Source: an uncultured Pelagibacteraceae bacterium (GTDB lineage: Bacteria; Pseudomonadota; Alphaproteobacteria; Pelagibacterales; Pelagibacteraceae). From it: DNA of 64,000 bases. Made by a program: the position numbers and the translations under genes. The stretch's first letter is position 1; each line of letters begins with the position of its first letter. The stretch is taken from assembly GCA_902560685.1 (NCBI GenBank), contig CACEMT010000002.1:64861-128860 (forward strand), in the 5' to 3' direction. Positions 1 to 8,807 of this stretch are shown one piece after another. Below the pieces are notes generated by a model. That model saw only the letters and a program-made list of their open reading frames with translations. It made no database searches and was not told the origin of the DNA.

Positions 1-1
1 A

Positions 2-670
2 AGAGGAATTTTACAACCAATAGTAGTTAGAAAATCCCCTGATCAGTCTGATAAATTTGAAATTATAGCTGGTGAAAGAAGATGGCATGCAGCACAAAGC
101 GCTGGACTTCATGAAGTGCCTATTGTCGAAATTGAAGCTGACGATTTAAAATCATTAGAATTTGCAATTGTAGAGAATGTACAAAGAAGTGATTTAAATC
201 CGATAGAGGAAGCTAAAGGTTATAATAAACTGATAGATGATTTTAATTATGACCAGGAGAAAGTATCAAAGTTTATAGGAAAGAGTAGAGCACATGTAGC
301 TAACAGCTTAAGGTTACTTTCGCTTCCAAATGAAGTCATTTTGCTTATTGAGGAAAATAAAATCTCTGCTGGCCACGCAAAAGTGCTAGTTGGGCTTGAT
401 AATGCACACTTTCTAGCAAAGAAAATTATTGAAAAGAAACTGTCGGTGAGGCAAGCTGAAAATTTAATTAGAGCTTTAAAAAATAATAAAACTAATAATT
501 TAACAAGCAAAAATCCAAACTTAACAAGCTTAGAAAAAAGCATAGAGGATAAAACTGGAATTAAAATTTTTATTAAAAATAAAAAAAATAATACGGGGTC
601 TGTTACATTTGAGTATAAAGATTTAGATCAATTAAATAGGTTAATAATGGTTATAAAAGCTAATTATTAG
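2..670 (+). CDS. parB: Chromosome-partitioning protein ParB (5' end outside window)
   Basis: ParB binds centromere-like parS sites near the replication origin, spreads on DNA as a CTP-dependent clamp and works with the ATPase ParA to segregate the chromosome. The open frame runs off the left edge: before the GTG used by the ORF track, the same frame encodes GILQPIVVR and IIAGERRWHAAQSAGL, the conserved ParB/Srx box and the CTP-binding GERRW motif, so the track start at 116 is wrong. Further on, ENVQRSDLNPIEEAKGY is the second ParB-family motif, followed by a helix-turn-helix (KVSKFIGKSRAHVANSLRLL) and a C-terminal dimer region. The ParA gene is presumably just upstream. It converges on holA, and the two share the 4-nt stop overlap TTAG. 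Confidence 0.95.
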   Translation, partial: RGILQPIVVRKSPDQSDKFEIIAGERRWHAAQSAGLHEVPIVEIEADDLKSLEFAIVENVQRSDLNPIEEAKGYNKLIDDFNYDQEKVSKFIGKSRAHVANSLRLLSLPNEVILLIEENKISAGHAKVLVGLDNAHFLAKKIIEKKLSVRQAENLIRALKNNKTNNLTSKNPNLTSLEKSIEDKTGIKIFIKNKKNNTGSVTFEYKDLDQLNRLIMVIKANY

Positions 671-1650
671 CTAGCTGTATTTAAAATAAAATCAGAAATA
701 ATATACTTTGAATTTTGATAGTTTTTTTTAACACTTAATTCTAAGTTATATATTTTCTCAATAAGATTTTCAGCATCGCTTAATTTCCATTTGGAAACTT
801 GACTTTTAACAATATCTTTATCCTTCCAAAAAATTTGAGGCTTATAAGAAGAAATAATTTGATCAATATTTATATTTTGATTTTGATTTTTTTTAATTTC
901 CAAGATTCTTTTAGTCTTGATTAGTAAAGTTCTTATTATTAGTAAACTATCATCTACATTAAAATTATTTTCATTTATTATTTTCATAGTTTTTTTTAAA
1001 TTTTTCGCTAAACAATTGTCTGCAAGTTCGCTTACACCATAATCCTCATATAGATTTGTAAGTTTGACTACCTCTTCAATGTTTATTTTATCTTTGTTTA
1101 ATAGATACAGTGAAATTTTATCTAATTCTGTTATTAAATTTTTTCTGTCTCCATTGCACTTATCTACAATTAAATTAATTATCTCTTGAGAAAGAGATAT
1201 CTTTTTTTCCTTAAAAAAATTATTTACAATTTGGCTTAATGTCCTTAATTCGTCTTTATAAAATGGAGTGCAAACTAGCTGATTATCCTTTTCAAAAAAT
1301 GCTCTTAATTTTGATTTTTTTTCTAGATTGCCTGAATTTAGAATAATTATTGTATCATTTGCTCCTCTATCCAATAAATCTTTAATTAAATTCACTATTT
1401 TATCACTTACTCTTGAAATTATTATTATTTTTTTTTCTTCAAAAAAAGATTTGTTTATTATTGATGATATGAATCTATCAGTATTATTTAAAACTTCGCT
1501 TTCATCAAATTTTTCAACACTACCTTTAAAATCATTGATAAATACTTGTTTTATCTTCTCATCTTTGAAACCTTCGTTTTCACCATAAAATAAAAAAAAA
1601 TTTAAATTTTTCGATTTTATCTTTCCTAATTCAAAATTTTTAATAATCAT
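667..1650 (-). CDS. holA: DNA polymerase III delta subunit (HolA)
   Basis: The delta subunit of the clamp loader opens the beta sliding clamp (dnaN lies in the same window). At 327 aa it has the usual length. The N-terminal part (NFFLFYGENEGFKDEKI) matches the start of the HolA Rossmann-like domain without a working P-loop, and GDRKNLITELDKISLYL is the helical lid region; overall sequence is divergent, as is normal for HolA. It is the last gene of a minus-strand run DUF3576-leuS-lptE-holA, 8 nt after lptE. The order leuS-lptE-holA next to parB is a common alphaproteobacterial arrangement and supports the call. Confidence 0.88.
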   Translation of the reverse strand: MIIKNFELGKIKSKNLNFFLFYGENEGFKDEKIKQVFINDFKGSVEKFDESEVLNNTDRFISSIINKSFFEEKKIIIISRVSDKIVNLIKDLLDRGANDTIIILNSGNLEKKSKLRAFFEKDNQLVCTPFYKDELRTLSQIVNNFFKEKKISLSQEIINLIVDKCNGDRKNLITELDKISLYLLNKDKINIEEVVKLTNLYEDYGVSELADNCLAKNLKKTMKIINENNFNVDDSLLIIRTLLIKTKRILEIKKNQNQNINIDQIISSYKPQIFWKDKDIVKSQVSKWKLSDAENLIEKIYNLELSVKKNYQNSKYIISDFILNTAS

Positions 1651-1658
1651 GATATTAA

Positions 1659-2111
1659 TTATAGAGTTTGTATATAAAGAATTATTTCATCCGAAATTTT
1701 TTCAGTTAAATTTTCTATTAAATTATCTTCATATTTTTTTAGATCAAATTTACTAGAGATTGTGTTGTAATTTGTTGTAGCAATAAAATTTTTGTCTTTA
1801 ATAATTATATCTGTATTTTTTTTTAGGTTTATAATTAATTTTACACTTAGTTGATATGATTTTGGATTCCCTTTTGTATCCATTGAAGCAACTATTTTAT
1901 TAATGTTACTATCTACAATTTCTAAATTATAATTATTATTTTTTTTCTCATAAATCTTTAGTCTATTTTTAATTATATAATTAATTTTACTATCTCCTCC
2001 CACCTCATCTAATTTAATAGCAAGATCTGCATTTTTAAATACCAGTGGCTGATATCCACAACTAGAAGCAAATAAAAAAATTAGAATTGTAAAGATAACT
2101 TTTCTCATCAT
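1659..2111 (-). CDS. lptE: LPS-assembly lipoprotein LptE
   Basis: LptE is the outer-membrane lipoprotein that plugs the LptD barrel and helps insert lipopolysaccharide. The product (150 aa) begins with a lipoprotein signal peptide, [23 protein letters not shown]; the lipobox ASSC gives an acylated Cys followed by the GYQPL typical of LptE. The rest is mixed beta strands without other obvious motifs. Its start codon overlaps the leuS stop by 4 nt (ATGA), so translation is probably coupled. The call rests mainly on the lipobox region and on its place between leuS and holA, which is conserved in many proteobacteria. Confidence 0.85.
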   Translation of the reverse strand: MMRKVIFTILIFLFASSCGYQPLVFKNADLAIKLDEVGGDSKINYIIKNRLKIYEKKNNNYNLEIVDSNINKIVASMDTKGNPKSYQLSVKLIINLKKNTDIIIKDKNFIATTNYNTISSKFDLKKYEDNLIENLTEKISDEIILYIQTL

Positions 2112-4651
2112 TTTATTAAAATATTTATTAATCTATTTTTTACAAAAAAGCTTTTATCAATTATTTTATTTTCAAAAATATTTTTTATTTTTTCATTATT
2201 TTTAATTTTAGAAATCAGTTCTTCTTGGGAAATATCTTTGTTAGTTTTAATCATCGCTCTTTTTTTACCATTAATTTGTACCACATATTCTATATAATCT
2301 TCTTGTAACATTTTTTTATCAATCTGTGGCCAATTTTGGAATATATTATCATTTAAATCATTTAAGCATTCTGATGCATAGTGAGGAACAATAGGCAACA
2401 AAACTGATAAGATTTTAGTATAATTTTCTCTGAGTTCTTGGCTATTAAGCTCTCCATTAATACTTTGATTTAAAAAATTATAAATTTCATAAATATTAGC
2501 TATGATAACATTGTAATGAAATCTATCCAAATTATTATTAATTTTACTGATAAATTTATTTGTATTTTTTGAAATATCTATAGAAGATACATTAGAATTT
2601 TTTTTCTTTAATTTTTCTTTAATTTTTCCATGTAATACCCAAAGCTTTTGAATAAATTTATAAGAAGCAGCCATACCTTGCTCAGACCATTGTACGTCTT
2701 TTTCTGGAGGACTGTCGGATAATATAAATAATCTTACTGAATCTGCTCCATAATTTTCAATAATAGTTTCTGGATCTATTGTATTTTTTTTTGATTTTGA
2801 CATTGATTCTGAAGGTCCCACAATAACTTTTTTTTCTGGATTATTCTTAATATAAAAATTTTTTCCATCCTTACTTTCTATTTCTTCTGGACTTAACCAA
2901 TTATTATTTTGATCTTTATATGTTTCATGGCAAACCATACCTTGTGTAAACAAACCTTCAAATGGTTCTTTAATATTAAATTTGTCATTTTTATAATCAA
3001 TCGCTCTCATAAAAAATCTTGAATATAAAAGATGTAAGATTGCATGTTCCACACCTCCTATGTATTGATCAACAGGCATCCAATATTTAATGTCTTCTTC
3101 ATCAAATCCATAATTAGAATTTTTTGGTGAACAAAATCTTAAAAAATACCATGAAGAGTCAACAAATGTATCTAATGTATCTGTTTCTCGCAAACATGCG
3201 GTTTCATTTATTTCTATTTTTTTCCAATCTTTTTGATGATCGAGAGGGTTACCCTTGCAGTTTAGATTTATATTTTCTGGAAGTTTTACCGGTAGTTGTT
3301 CTTTTGGAATTTTAACAACATTATTATCCGAGTCATAGGCGATTGGAATTGGACATCCCCAGTATCTCTGCCTTGAGATACCCCAGTCTTTTAAGCGAAA
3401 GTTAATTTTTTTCTTACCTATCTTTCTTTTCTCCAAAATTTCTATTGTTTTAATTATTGACTCATTCGGAGCCTTAAAACCATTAAGAATATCTGAATTA
3501 AAAATTATTCCTGCATCTAGGTAAGCTTCTTTTCCAACTTTAAAATTATCACCTTCATTAATTGGTTTAACAACCGCTTTAACTGGCAATTTATATTTAA
3601 TTGCAAAATCCAAATCTCTTTGGTCGTGGGCAGGACATCCAAATACTGCTCCAAATCCATAATCCATCAAAACAAAGTTTGCAAAGTATACTGGTACTTT
3701 TTGATTATTATTTAATGGGTTAATAGCAAATAAATCAGTTTTGTAGCCAATTTTTTCCCCCAAAGCTATTGACTCTTCAGTTGTTCCAGTTTTGGAACAT
3801 TGTTTTTTAAATTCTAAAAAATCTTTTTTATCATTAAAATATTTAGATAAAGGGTGATCAACTGAAACAGCAAGAAATGAGAAACCATATAAGGTATCAG
3901 GCCTAGTAGTAAAACATTTTATTTCATTAATTGGCAAACTTCCCTCAATTTTAAAATTGATTTCACATCCAAATGATTTACCAATCCAATTTTTTTGCAT
4001 TACTTTGACTTTATTTGGCCAGTCATCAAGCTTTTCAAGACCACCAAGAAGATCCTCAGAAAATTTTGAAATATTAAAAAACCATTGATTTAGTTTTTTT
4101 CTTTCAACATTAGCACCTGAACGCCAACCTTTTCCATCAATTACTTGCTCATTTGCTAAAACTGTTTCATCAACTGGGTCCCAATTTACATAATTTTCCT
4201 TTCTATAAACTAATCCTTTGTCAAATAATTCTAGAAAGAAAAGTTGTTGATGCTTATAATAATCTTCTGAGCATGTAGAAATTTCTCTATCCCAATCTAT
4301 TGATAAACCTAATTTTTTTAATTGATTTTTCATTACTAAAATATTTTTTTCAGTCCAAATTTTTGGATCTAAATTATTTTCTCTTGCTGCATTTTCTGCC
4401 GGCATTCCAAATGAATCCCATCCCATCGGATGAAGTACATTATAACCCTGCATTTTTTTATATCTCGATAGCACATCACCAATTGTATAGTTTCTAACAT
4501 GGCCCATGTGAATTTTTCCGGATGGATAAGGGAACATTTCTAAACAATAAAATTTTTTTTTATTATTATCTCTCTTAACTTTAAAAGAATTATTTTCTGA
4601 CCAAAAACTTTGCCATTTAGACTCAACTGTTTTAAAATTGTATCTTTCCAT
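2108..4651 (-). CDS. leuS: Leucyl-tRNA synthetase
   Basis: Charges tRNA-Leu with leucine in the cytoplasm; a tRNA-Leu(CAA) gene lies at 60.7 kb. The protein is full length at 847 aa. The class I HIGH motif is seen as HMGH near residue 48 within [20 protein letters not shown], the editing (CP1) domain contains the TTRPDTLYG element, and the second signature appears as [12 protein letters not shown] near residue 600. The start is supported by the family-typical [14 protein letters not shown]. It follows the DUF3576 lipoprotein gene with a gap of 41 nt and overlaps lptE, so it sits mid-operon. Confidence 0.97.
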   Translation of the reverse strand: MERYNFKTVESKWQSFWSENNSFKVKRDNNKKKFYCLEMFPYPSGKIHMGHVRNYTIGDVLSRYKKMQGYNVLHPMGWDSFGMPAENAARENNLDPKIWTEKNILVMKNQLKKLGLSIDWDREISTCSEDYYKHQQLFFLELFDKGLVYRKENYVNWDPVDETVLANEQVIDGKGWRSGANVERKKLNQWFFNISKFSEDLLGGLEKLDDWPNKVKVMQKNWIGKSFGCEINFKIEGSLPINEIKCFTTRPDTLYGFSFLAVSVDHPLSKYFNDKKDFLEFKKQCSKTGTTEESIALGEKIGYKTDLFAINPLNNNQKVPVYFANFVLMDYGFGAVFGCPAHDQRDLDFAIKYKLPVKAVVKPINEGDNFKVGKEAYLDAGIIFNSDILNGFKAPNESIIKTIEILEKRKIGKKKINFRLKDWGISRQRYWGCPIPIAYDSDNNVVKIPKEQLPVKLPENINLNCKGNPLDHQKDWKKIEINETACLRETDTLDTFVDSSWYFLRFCSPKNSNYGFDEEDIKYWMPVDQYIGGVEHAILHLLYSRFFMRAIDYKNDKFNIKEPFEGLFTQGMVCHETYKDQNNNWLSPEEIESKDGKNFYIKNNPEKKVIVGPSESMSKSKKNTIDPETIIENYGADSVRLFILSDSPPEKDVQWSEQGMAASYKFIQKLWVLHGKIKEKLKKKNSNVSSIDISKNTNKFISKINNNLDRFHYNVIIANIYEIYNFLNQSINGELNSQELRENYTKILSVLLPIVPHYASECLNDLNDNIFQNWPQIDKKMLQEDYIEYVVQINGKKRAMIKTNKDISQEELISKIKNNEKIKNIFENKIIDKSFFVKNRLINILIK

Positions 4652-4692
4652 TAGATTTTAACTTGAACAAATTTTTTTTATTAAATCAATTT

Positions 4693-5265
4693 TTAGTTTT
4701 TCTCAGAAGGTGTTTCTGTATATATATATTCTTTATTATTTTTATCTTTAAATTTTTTTTCATATATTGCAGCTTTTCTTAATATACTTTTATTTAACTC
4801 TTTAACAACAGAACCAGTATTTTCCGAAATTTCACAATTAGTATTAGATGTTAAACATTTTTTTACAAATAATTTTATTTCTAAGGAATTACTTCTAACT
4901 TCATTAGATAAAAATCTTATTGAGATTTTAACAGATTCATTTTTATCTGAATTATCAGAATACCAATCAGTTATAATTATTCCTCCACTATAGTTTGCTG
5001 ACATTAAAGGCATAAAACTTATTGTATCTAGTGTTGCTCTCCACAATGGATTCGAGCTTGCAAAATCAAATTTTCCTCCGCCTCTATCTATTGTGTCCAT
5101 TAATCTCCACCCTCTACCTTCTTCCATATTTTTTTTTACTCTCAATTTTGGGTCAGGAGGATAATCTTTTGCGCTTACTTTTTTGTATTTTAAAGCCTGA
5201 CATGAGTTTAATAAAGCTAGTGAAAAGATTAACAAAACTACATTTAGAAATTTCATAGGTTTCAT
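4693..5265 (-). CDS. DUF3576 family lipoprotein
   Basis: A 190-aa exported lipoprotein of unknown function, recognised as the DUF3576 family that commonly sits upstream of leuS in alphaproteobacteria. The signal is MKFLNVVLLIFSLALLNSCQAL with lipobox LNSC near residue 22. The body carries the conserved stretch NPLWRATLDTISFMPLMSANYSGG and IIITDWYSD, a pattern I know from this family. The translation could begin at either of two nearby Met codons (residue 1 or 4); both keep the signal peptide. First gene of the minus-strand run leading to holA; its promoter must lie in the spacer shared with the divergent porin gene. An outer-membrane or periplasmic envelope role is inference. Confidence 0.8.
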   Translation of the reverse strand: MKPMKFLNVVLLIFSLALLNSCQALKYKKVSAKDYPPDPKLRVKKNMEEGRGWRLMDTIDRGGGKFDFASSNPLWRATLDTISFMPLMSANYSGGIIITDWYSDNSDKNESVKISIRFLSNEVRSNSLEIKLFVKKCLTSNTNCEISENTGSVVKELNKSILRKAAIYEKKFKDKNNKEYIYTETPSEKN

Positions 5266-5490
5266 ATTTTATTATAATTTCATTAAAAAGATCGTTTTAT
5301 TGTAAAAAAATATTGTATTTCATAGAATGCTTAAAAAGTCACTATTTTAGCTATTTTTAAGTGTTGCTCTTTTACAACAAAATTACAATATTTTTTATTA
5401 TTTTGCTTAAAATATAGGCCTTATTACGAATCTTTTGTTAGAAATACGCTGTTTATAATTAATTATAAAAACAATAATAAGGAGTTATAT
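5266..5490. promoter_or_regulatory. Divergent promoter region and leader of the porin gene
   Basis: A 225-nt gene-free spacer between the divergent DUF3576 lipoprotein and porin genes. On the plus strand a perfect TATAAT lies at 5454-5459, and a good Shine-Dalgarno AAGGAG occurs about 7 nt before the porin ATG. I do not see a strong -35 at the right distance (a weak TCTTTT lies 17 nt upstream). A second candidate -10-like stretch (AAAATATAGG) lies further up. No clear operator or riboswitch is visible. The strong ribosome-binding site contrasts with most genes in the window, which have weak or no SD. Confidence 0.5.
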
Positions 5491-6396
5491 ATGAACATGA
5501 AAAAACTAGGATTAACTGCATTAGCAGGATCTTTAGTAGCTTCTTCTGCATTTGCAGGAGCGCTAGACGTTACAGGTTCATCTAAAATCACTTATGCTTC
5601 TAAGCATGACAGTGAAGTAACTGGAAACCCGTTCTCAATGAGCACAGGTGTTACTTTTGCTGGATCAGGTGATCTAGATAACGGTGGAACTATGAGCTGG
5701 ACATTAGCAACAGACAACGTTGCTTTCTCTTCAAGTAATATTAAACTTGATATGGGTGACTCTGGTTCTATTCACTTTGGTAACGCATCTTCAGTAGCTG
5801 GTCAGAAAAAATATGCTGACGTAGTACCTACTGCAGGTGAGCAAGTTTATGATGATGTTGACGCTACAGACAATGGTTTAGCTGACAACGTATCAAATAG
5901 TAACATGCTAGGATACAATGGATCATTTGGTGGTCTTACTGTATCTTTAGGTTGGGCAAAAGACTCAGGTGGAGCTGACTCTTCTTGGGCAGTTGAATAC
6001 CCAGACCTAATCGATGGAATGACTATCGGTTTCTCAATGGGTGAAGATGGTTCTTCATCTGATGATACATCAGCTTGGATTAAATACACATCTGGTGCGA
6101 TCACTGCTGCATGGCAAAGATCAGAAGTTGACTTTATAGCTTCAGGAACTGCTGACCAAGAAAGTGACCACGTTGGTGTTTCTTTTGCTATGAATGACAG
6201 CTTAACAGTATCAGTTGGTAGACAAGAAGTTGATATGGGTGCAGGAAAAGTTGATGAAGAATCAACTGGTGTTGCTGCTTCATACACAATGGGTTCTATG
6301 ACTATTGCTGCTCACAGTAACAAAACTGACGATGTAGGTGGAACTTCAGGATCTGAAGACTCAGTTACAGAAGTTTCAGTTGCGTTTGCATTCTAA
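5491..6396 (+). CDS. Outer-membrane porin (Gram-negative porin-like beta barrel)
   Basis: A 301-aa secreted protein: the signal peptide MKKLGLTALAGSLVASSAFAGAL has a clear AFA cleavage site, followed by GALDVTGSSKITYAS and alternating short beta strands rich in Gly, Ser, Asp and Val, ending in the aromatic C-terminal residue (VSVAFAF) used by the BAM machinery. This fits a general diffusion porin of the alphaproteobacterial type. The gene differs from its neighbours: it is clearly less AT-rich, uses C-ending codons, has few Lys/Asn/Ile, a strong SD and an own terminator, all consistent with very high expression. It is monocistronic. Substrate preference cannot be read from sequence. At 301 aa it is at the short end for trimeric porins. 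Confidence 0.85.
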   Translation: MNMKKLGLTALAGSLVASSAFAGALDVTGSSKITYASKHDSEVTGNPFSMSTGVTFAGSGDLDNGGTMSWTLATDNVAFSSSNIKLDMGDSGSIHFGNASSVAGQKKYADVVPTAGEQVYDDVDATDNGLADNVSNSNMLGYNGSFGGLTVSLGWAKDSGGADSSWAVEYPDLIDGMTIGFSMGEDGSSSDDTSAWIKYTSGAITAAWQRSEVDFIASGTADQESDHVGVSFAMNDSLTVSVGRQEVDMGAGKVDEESTGVAASYTMGSMTIAAHSNKTDDVGGTSGSEDSVTEVSVAFAF

Positions 6397-6421
6397 TTTA
6401 GAAGCATAGTAATATAAATTT

Positions 6422-6452
6422 AAGGCCCCTAGAAATAGGGGCCTTTTTTTTT
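6422..6452 (+). terminator. Rho-independent terminator after the porin gene
   Basis: A perfect 10-bp GC-rich inverted repeat, AAGGCCCCTA-GAAA-TAGGGGCCTT, with a GAAA tetraloop and followed by a run of T. It lies 25 nt after the porin stop and 4 nt before the end of the convergent ThiE-like gene. It is one of only two textbook plus-strand gene-end terminators in the window. Confidence 0.95.
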
Positions 6453-6455
6453 ACT

Positions 6456-6974
6456 TTAATCAAAAATACCGATTCCAGCATAACCAGCAATTTTAAGCAG
6501 AGACAGCCTATTTAGATTTTTTTTACTTATTCCACCCAAAGCAACAATTTTACTTTTTGAAAGTTTTGATAAATTTACAAACTTATAAAATCCTAAATAG
6601 TTCTTTTCTAATTTAAATAAAGATGAAATAAATATTTGACTAACTTTTTGTGTTTCTTTGATCCTAATTTCTCTTAAATTATGAGCAGAACCAATTAATA
6701 AAAAATTACTCTTTATTTTATAATTTAAGTGTTTTGTATCTGTATTGAATGAGGGTAAATAAGCTCCATTTAAATTAAATTTTAACGCAAGCTTAACATT
6801 ATTAGACAAATAAAACTTTCTTCTATTTTTTTTACAAAAATCCCTTATTTTAATTAATAAATTTGTATTAATAGGTGAACTATAATTTCTATATATTATA
6901 GAAATATCTTTATCTAATTTTTTTATATGATTAGGGTCAAATTTATTTATAAAATAGTACTTATTTAAATGCAT
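6456..6974 (-). CDS. Thiamine-phosphate synthase family protein (ThiE/TenI-like)
   Basis: A 172-aa TIM-barrel protein of the ThiE/TenI superfamily. Visible family features are the phosphate-binding end VALGGISKKNLNRL followed by AGYAGIGIFD, and the middle GSAHNLREIRIKE that takes the place of the GxSxH region. It is shorter than true ThiE (about 210 aa) and looks reduced, so it may be TenI-like or degenerate; an active thiamine-phosphate synthase role is not assured. I choose the ATG at 6974 (MHLNKYYFINKF) rather than the track start at 6986, because the latter would extend into yggS. With this start its ATG directly abuts the yggS ATG. It converges on the porin terminator. Confidence 0.65.
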   Translation of the reverse strand: MHLNKYYFINKFDPNHIKKLDKDISIIYRNYSSPINTNLLIKIRDFCKKNRRKFYLSNNVKLALKFNLNGAYLPSFNTDTKHLNYKIKSNFLLIGSAHNLREIRIKETQKVSQIFISSLFKLEKNYLGFYKFVNLSKLSKSKIVALGGISKKNLNRLSLLKIAGYAGIGIFD

Positions 6975-7631
6975 CAAACTGTTCAAAACTTATTAAATAT
7001 AAATACTCAAATTAAAGCAAAAATTAGTGAGTTAAAATATAATAATTACAAACCTGAAATTATAGCTATATCAAAAACATTTTCGACAAGTCATATTTTG
7101 CCTTTAATAGACTATGGTCATATCCATTTTGGTGAAAATAAGGTTAAAGAGGCAATAGAAAAGTGGATGGAAATTAAAACTAATAATAAAAATATAAAAC
7201 TTCACATGGTGGGAAAACTTCAAACAAATAAAGTAAAAATCGCTCTAAAAGTTTTTAACTATATCCACTCATTAGATAATTTAAAGTTAGCAAAAAAAAT
7301 ATCTGAGGAGCAAAAAAAATATGAAATTAAACCGAAAATATTTATTCAAATTAATGTTGGAGAGGAAAGTCAAAAATCAGGTATAAATATTGAAAGTTTG
7401 CCAAATTTCTTTAACGAATGTAAAAAACTTGATTTAAATATAATTGGAACTATGTGCTTGCCCCCAATAGATAAAGACCCAGAAATCTTTTTTTCTAATA
7501 TGTTAAAAATTAACAATGATTTAAAATTAAAAGAGCTTAGCATGGGAATGTCAGAAGATTATCTTAAGGCTATAGAATATTATTCAACATATTTAAGAGT
7601 AGGATCAAAAATATTTGGACCAAGAAGTTAA
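6969..7631 (+). CDS. yggS: YggS family PLP-binding protein (PLP homeostasis)
   Basis: A single-domain alanine-racemase-fold protein that binds pyridoxal 5'-phosphate and buffers the free PLP pool (PLPBP/YggS family). The PLP lysine is in IIAISKTFS near residue 36; FGENKVKEA, HMVGKLQTNK and the C-terminal LSMGMSEDYLKAIE plus TYLRVGSKIFG match the family in order. Length 220 aa is typical. The start ATG forms half of the palindrome ATGCAT that also provides the ATG of the opposite ThiE-like gene. It converges on the transpeptidase gene and shares a 4-nt TTAA stop overlap with it. Confidence 0.93.
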   Translation: MHQTVQNLLNINTQIKAKISELKYNNYKPEIIAISKTFSTSHILPLIDYGHIHFGENKVKEAIEKWMEIKTNNKNIKLHMVGKLQTNKVKIALKVFNYIHSLDNLKLAKKISEEQKKYEIKPKIFIQINVGEESQKSGINIESLPNFFNECKKLDLNIIGTMCLPPIDKDPEIFFSNMLKINNDLKLKELSMGMSEDYLKAIEYYSTYLRVGSKIFGPRS

Positions 7632-8119
7632 TTAATAATTATTTTTGTTTTTTTATCTATAATTTTTATAAGAATTAAAAAATCTTTCTTTGAAAGTCCT
7701 ACACAGCCAGCGGTAGGCTTATAATTTTTTGAAAGATGAATAAAAATTGCACTTCCTTTATTTTTTTTAGGTTTATTATAATTATATTTTATTAGAATAA
7801 AATAGTTATACTTGTAATCTGATCTAAATAATTTTTCGTGTCTAATTTTTTTATTTATTTTAATTTCTTTATTATAAAATTTACTTTTACTGTCATTGCA
7901 CCAACCCATTTTTTTTTTAATTTTTTTGCAATATAACTTAGTAAAAGGTTTTTTAACTCTATCAGGTCTCCAGTATAAAGTACCAAATCTGAACATTCCT
8001 GATGGTGTTTTAAAATCTCCTTCTATCTTATTTTTTGAAACACCTTTTTTCCCAATACAGCATTTAAGTTTAAATTCTCCTACAATTAGAGTATCTTCAT
8101 TTATTAATTTAATTATCAT
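7628..8119 (-). CDS. L,D-transpeptidase family protein (YkuD domain)
   Basis: A 163-aa protein consisting of little more than a YkuD domain. The catalytic region reads IFIHLSKNYKPTAGCVGLSKKDF, with the His and the nucleophilic Cys in the order expected for L,D-transpeptidases (H...T-x-GC-x-x-L). The TPSGMFRFGTLYWR segment matches the TPxG motif of the family. There is no signal peptide or membrane segment, which is usual for the short YkuD proteins found in alphaproteobacteria; export route and substrate are unknown. A role in peptidoglycan crosslinking or lipoprotein attachment is inference from the fold. The start lies only 13 nt from the divergent regulator gene. Confidence 0.8.
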   Translation of the reverse strand: MIIKLINEDTLIVGEFKLKCCIGKKGVSKNKIEGDFKTPSGMFRFGTLYWRPDRVKKPFTKLYCKKIKKKMGWCNDSKSKFYNKEIKINKKIRHEKLFRSDYKYNYFILIKYNYNKPKKNKGSAIFIHLSKNYKPTAGCVGLSKKDFLILIKIIDKKTKIIIN

Positions 8120-8132
8120 AATTTAAATATTT

Positions 8133-8702
8133 ATGAGCAAACAAAATGTTTTAATTTTCAAAATACCAGAATTATTTAAAATTTTAAATGAATTAAAAAA
8201 TTACCTTGATTTTACAATTCATTCTTCACTAGAAGAAGAAGATTTATTTATTTTAAAAAAAAAAATTTCAAATTATTTGATTTTAACAGATTCAAAAAAC
8301 CAAATTGCAGGAGAAAAGTCGCAATTAATATTGAATAAATTTCCTGATTCAATTTATTCAATAATTGAAAAAATAAATGTAGCACTTCTAAAACAAAAAT
8401 ATTCTGAACAATCTGACATATTAATTGGCAAATATTCAATAGATCTTAATTCAAGATTCATTAAGAGTAACAATGAAAACTTGAAATTAACTGAAAGGGA
8501 GATCGAAATTATACTTTTTTTACAAAATTCCAAAACTCCCCAAAAAATTGAAAATCTTCAAAAGAAAGTTTGGGGTCATAACTCTAATTTAGAAACACAC
8601 ACAGTAGAAACTCATATTTATAGATTGAGAAAAAAAATTATAGATAAGTTTAAAGATAGTAATTTCATTAATAGTACAAAGACAGGTTATAAAATTTTAT
8701 GA
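8133..8702 (+). CDS. Orphan OmpR/PhoB-type winged-helix regulator with degenerate receiver
   Basis: The C-terminal third (from about residue 105) is a Trans_reg_C winged helix: LTEREIEIILFLQ, LQKKVWGHN, THTVETHIYRLRKKI and the wing FINSTKTGYKIL. The N-terminal about 100 residues have the length of a receiver domain but no recognisable phospho-acceptor Asp or conserved Lys, so phosphorylation by a histidine kinase seems unlikely. No kinase gene is nearby. It overlaps the 35-aa ArfA-like gene by ATGA, so the two are probably translated together. The target genes are unknown; the divergent L,D-transpeptidase 13 nt away is a candidate. Confidence 0.75.
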   Translation: MSKQNVLIFKIPELFKILNELKNYLDFTIHSSLEEEDLFILKKKISNYLILTDSKNQIAGEKSQLILNKFPDSIYSIIEKINVALLKQKYSEQSDILIGKYSIDLNSRFIKSNNENLKLTEREIEIILFLQNSKTPQKIENLQKKVWGHNSNLETHTVETHIYRLRKKIIDKFKDSNFINSTKTGYKIL

Positions 8703-8806
8703 AAAAAAGAAATTTTATAGCAAAAGATCTTTTATCAAAAAAATATAAACCAAGAATTGTTAGGCCTAAAAAAGGAAAAGGAAGTTTTAAAAGAAAAAAA
8801 AAATAA
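8699..8806 (+). CDS. arfA: Short ArfA-like alternative ribosome-rescue factor (35 aa; not in ORF track)
   Basis: Missed by the ORF track because of its length. The ATG overlaps the stop of the preceding regulator (ATGA) and the frame runs 35 codons to TAA at 8806. The end of the peptide, KYKPRIVRPKKGKGSFKRKKK, lines up without gaps with the core of E. coli ArfA ([21 protein letters not shown]), including the invariant KKGKGS that enters the ribosomal mRNA channel. ArfA frees ribosomes stalled on mRNAs lacking a stop codon by recruiting RF2. This form lacks the hydrophobic C-terminal tail present in full-length E. coli ArfA, so it resembles the active truncated product. Identification is from memory of the E. 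coli sequence. Confidence 0.72.
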   Translation: MKKRNFIAKDLLSKKYKPRIVRPKKGKGSFKRKKK

Positions 8807-8807
8807 G

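Noticed and set aside
5847-6287. 146-aa antisense ORF inside the porin gene
   Set aside because: Shadow frame caused by the less AT-rich porin codons; no SD, no motif, Ser/Pro-rich translation typical of antisense frames.
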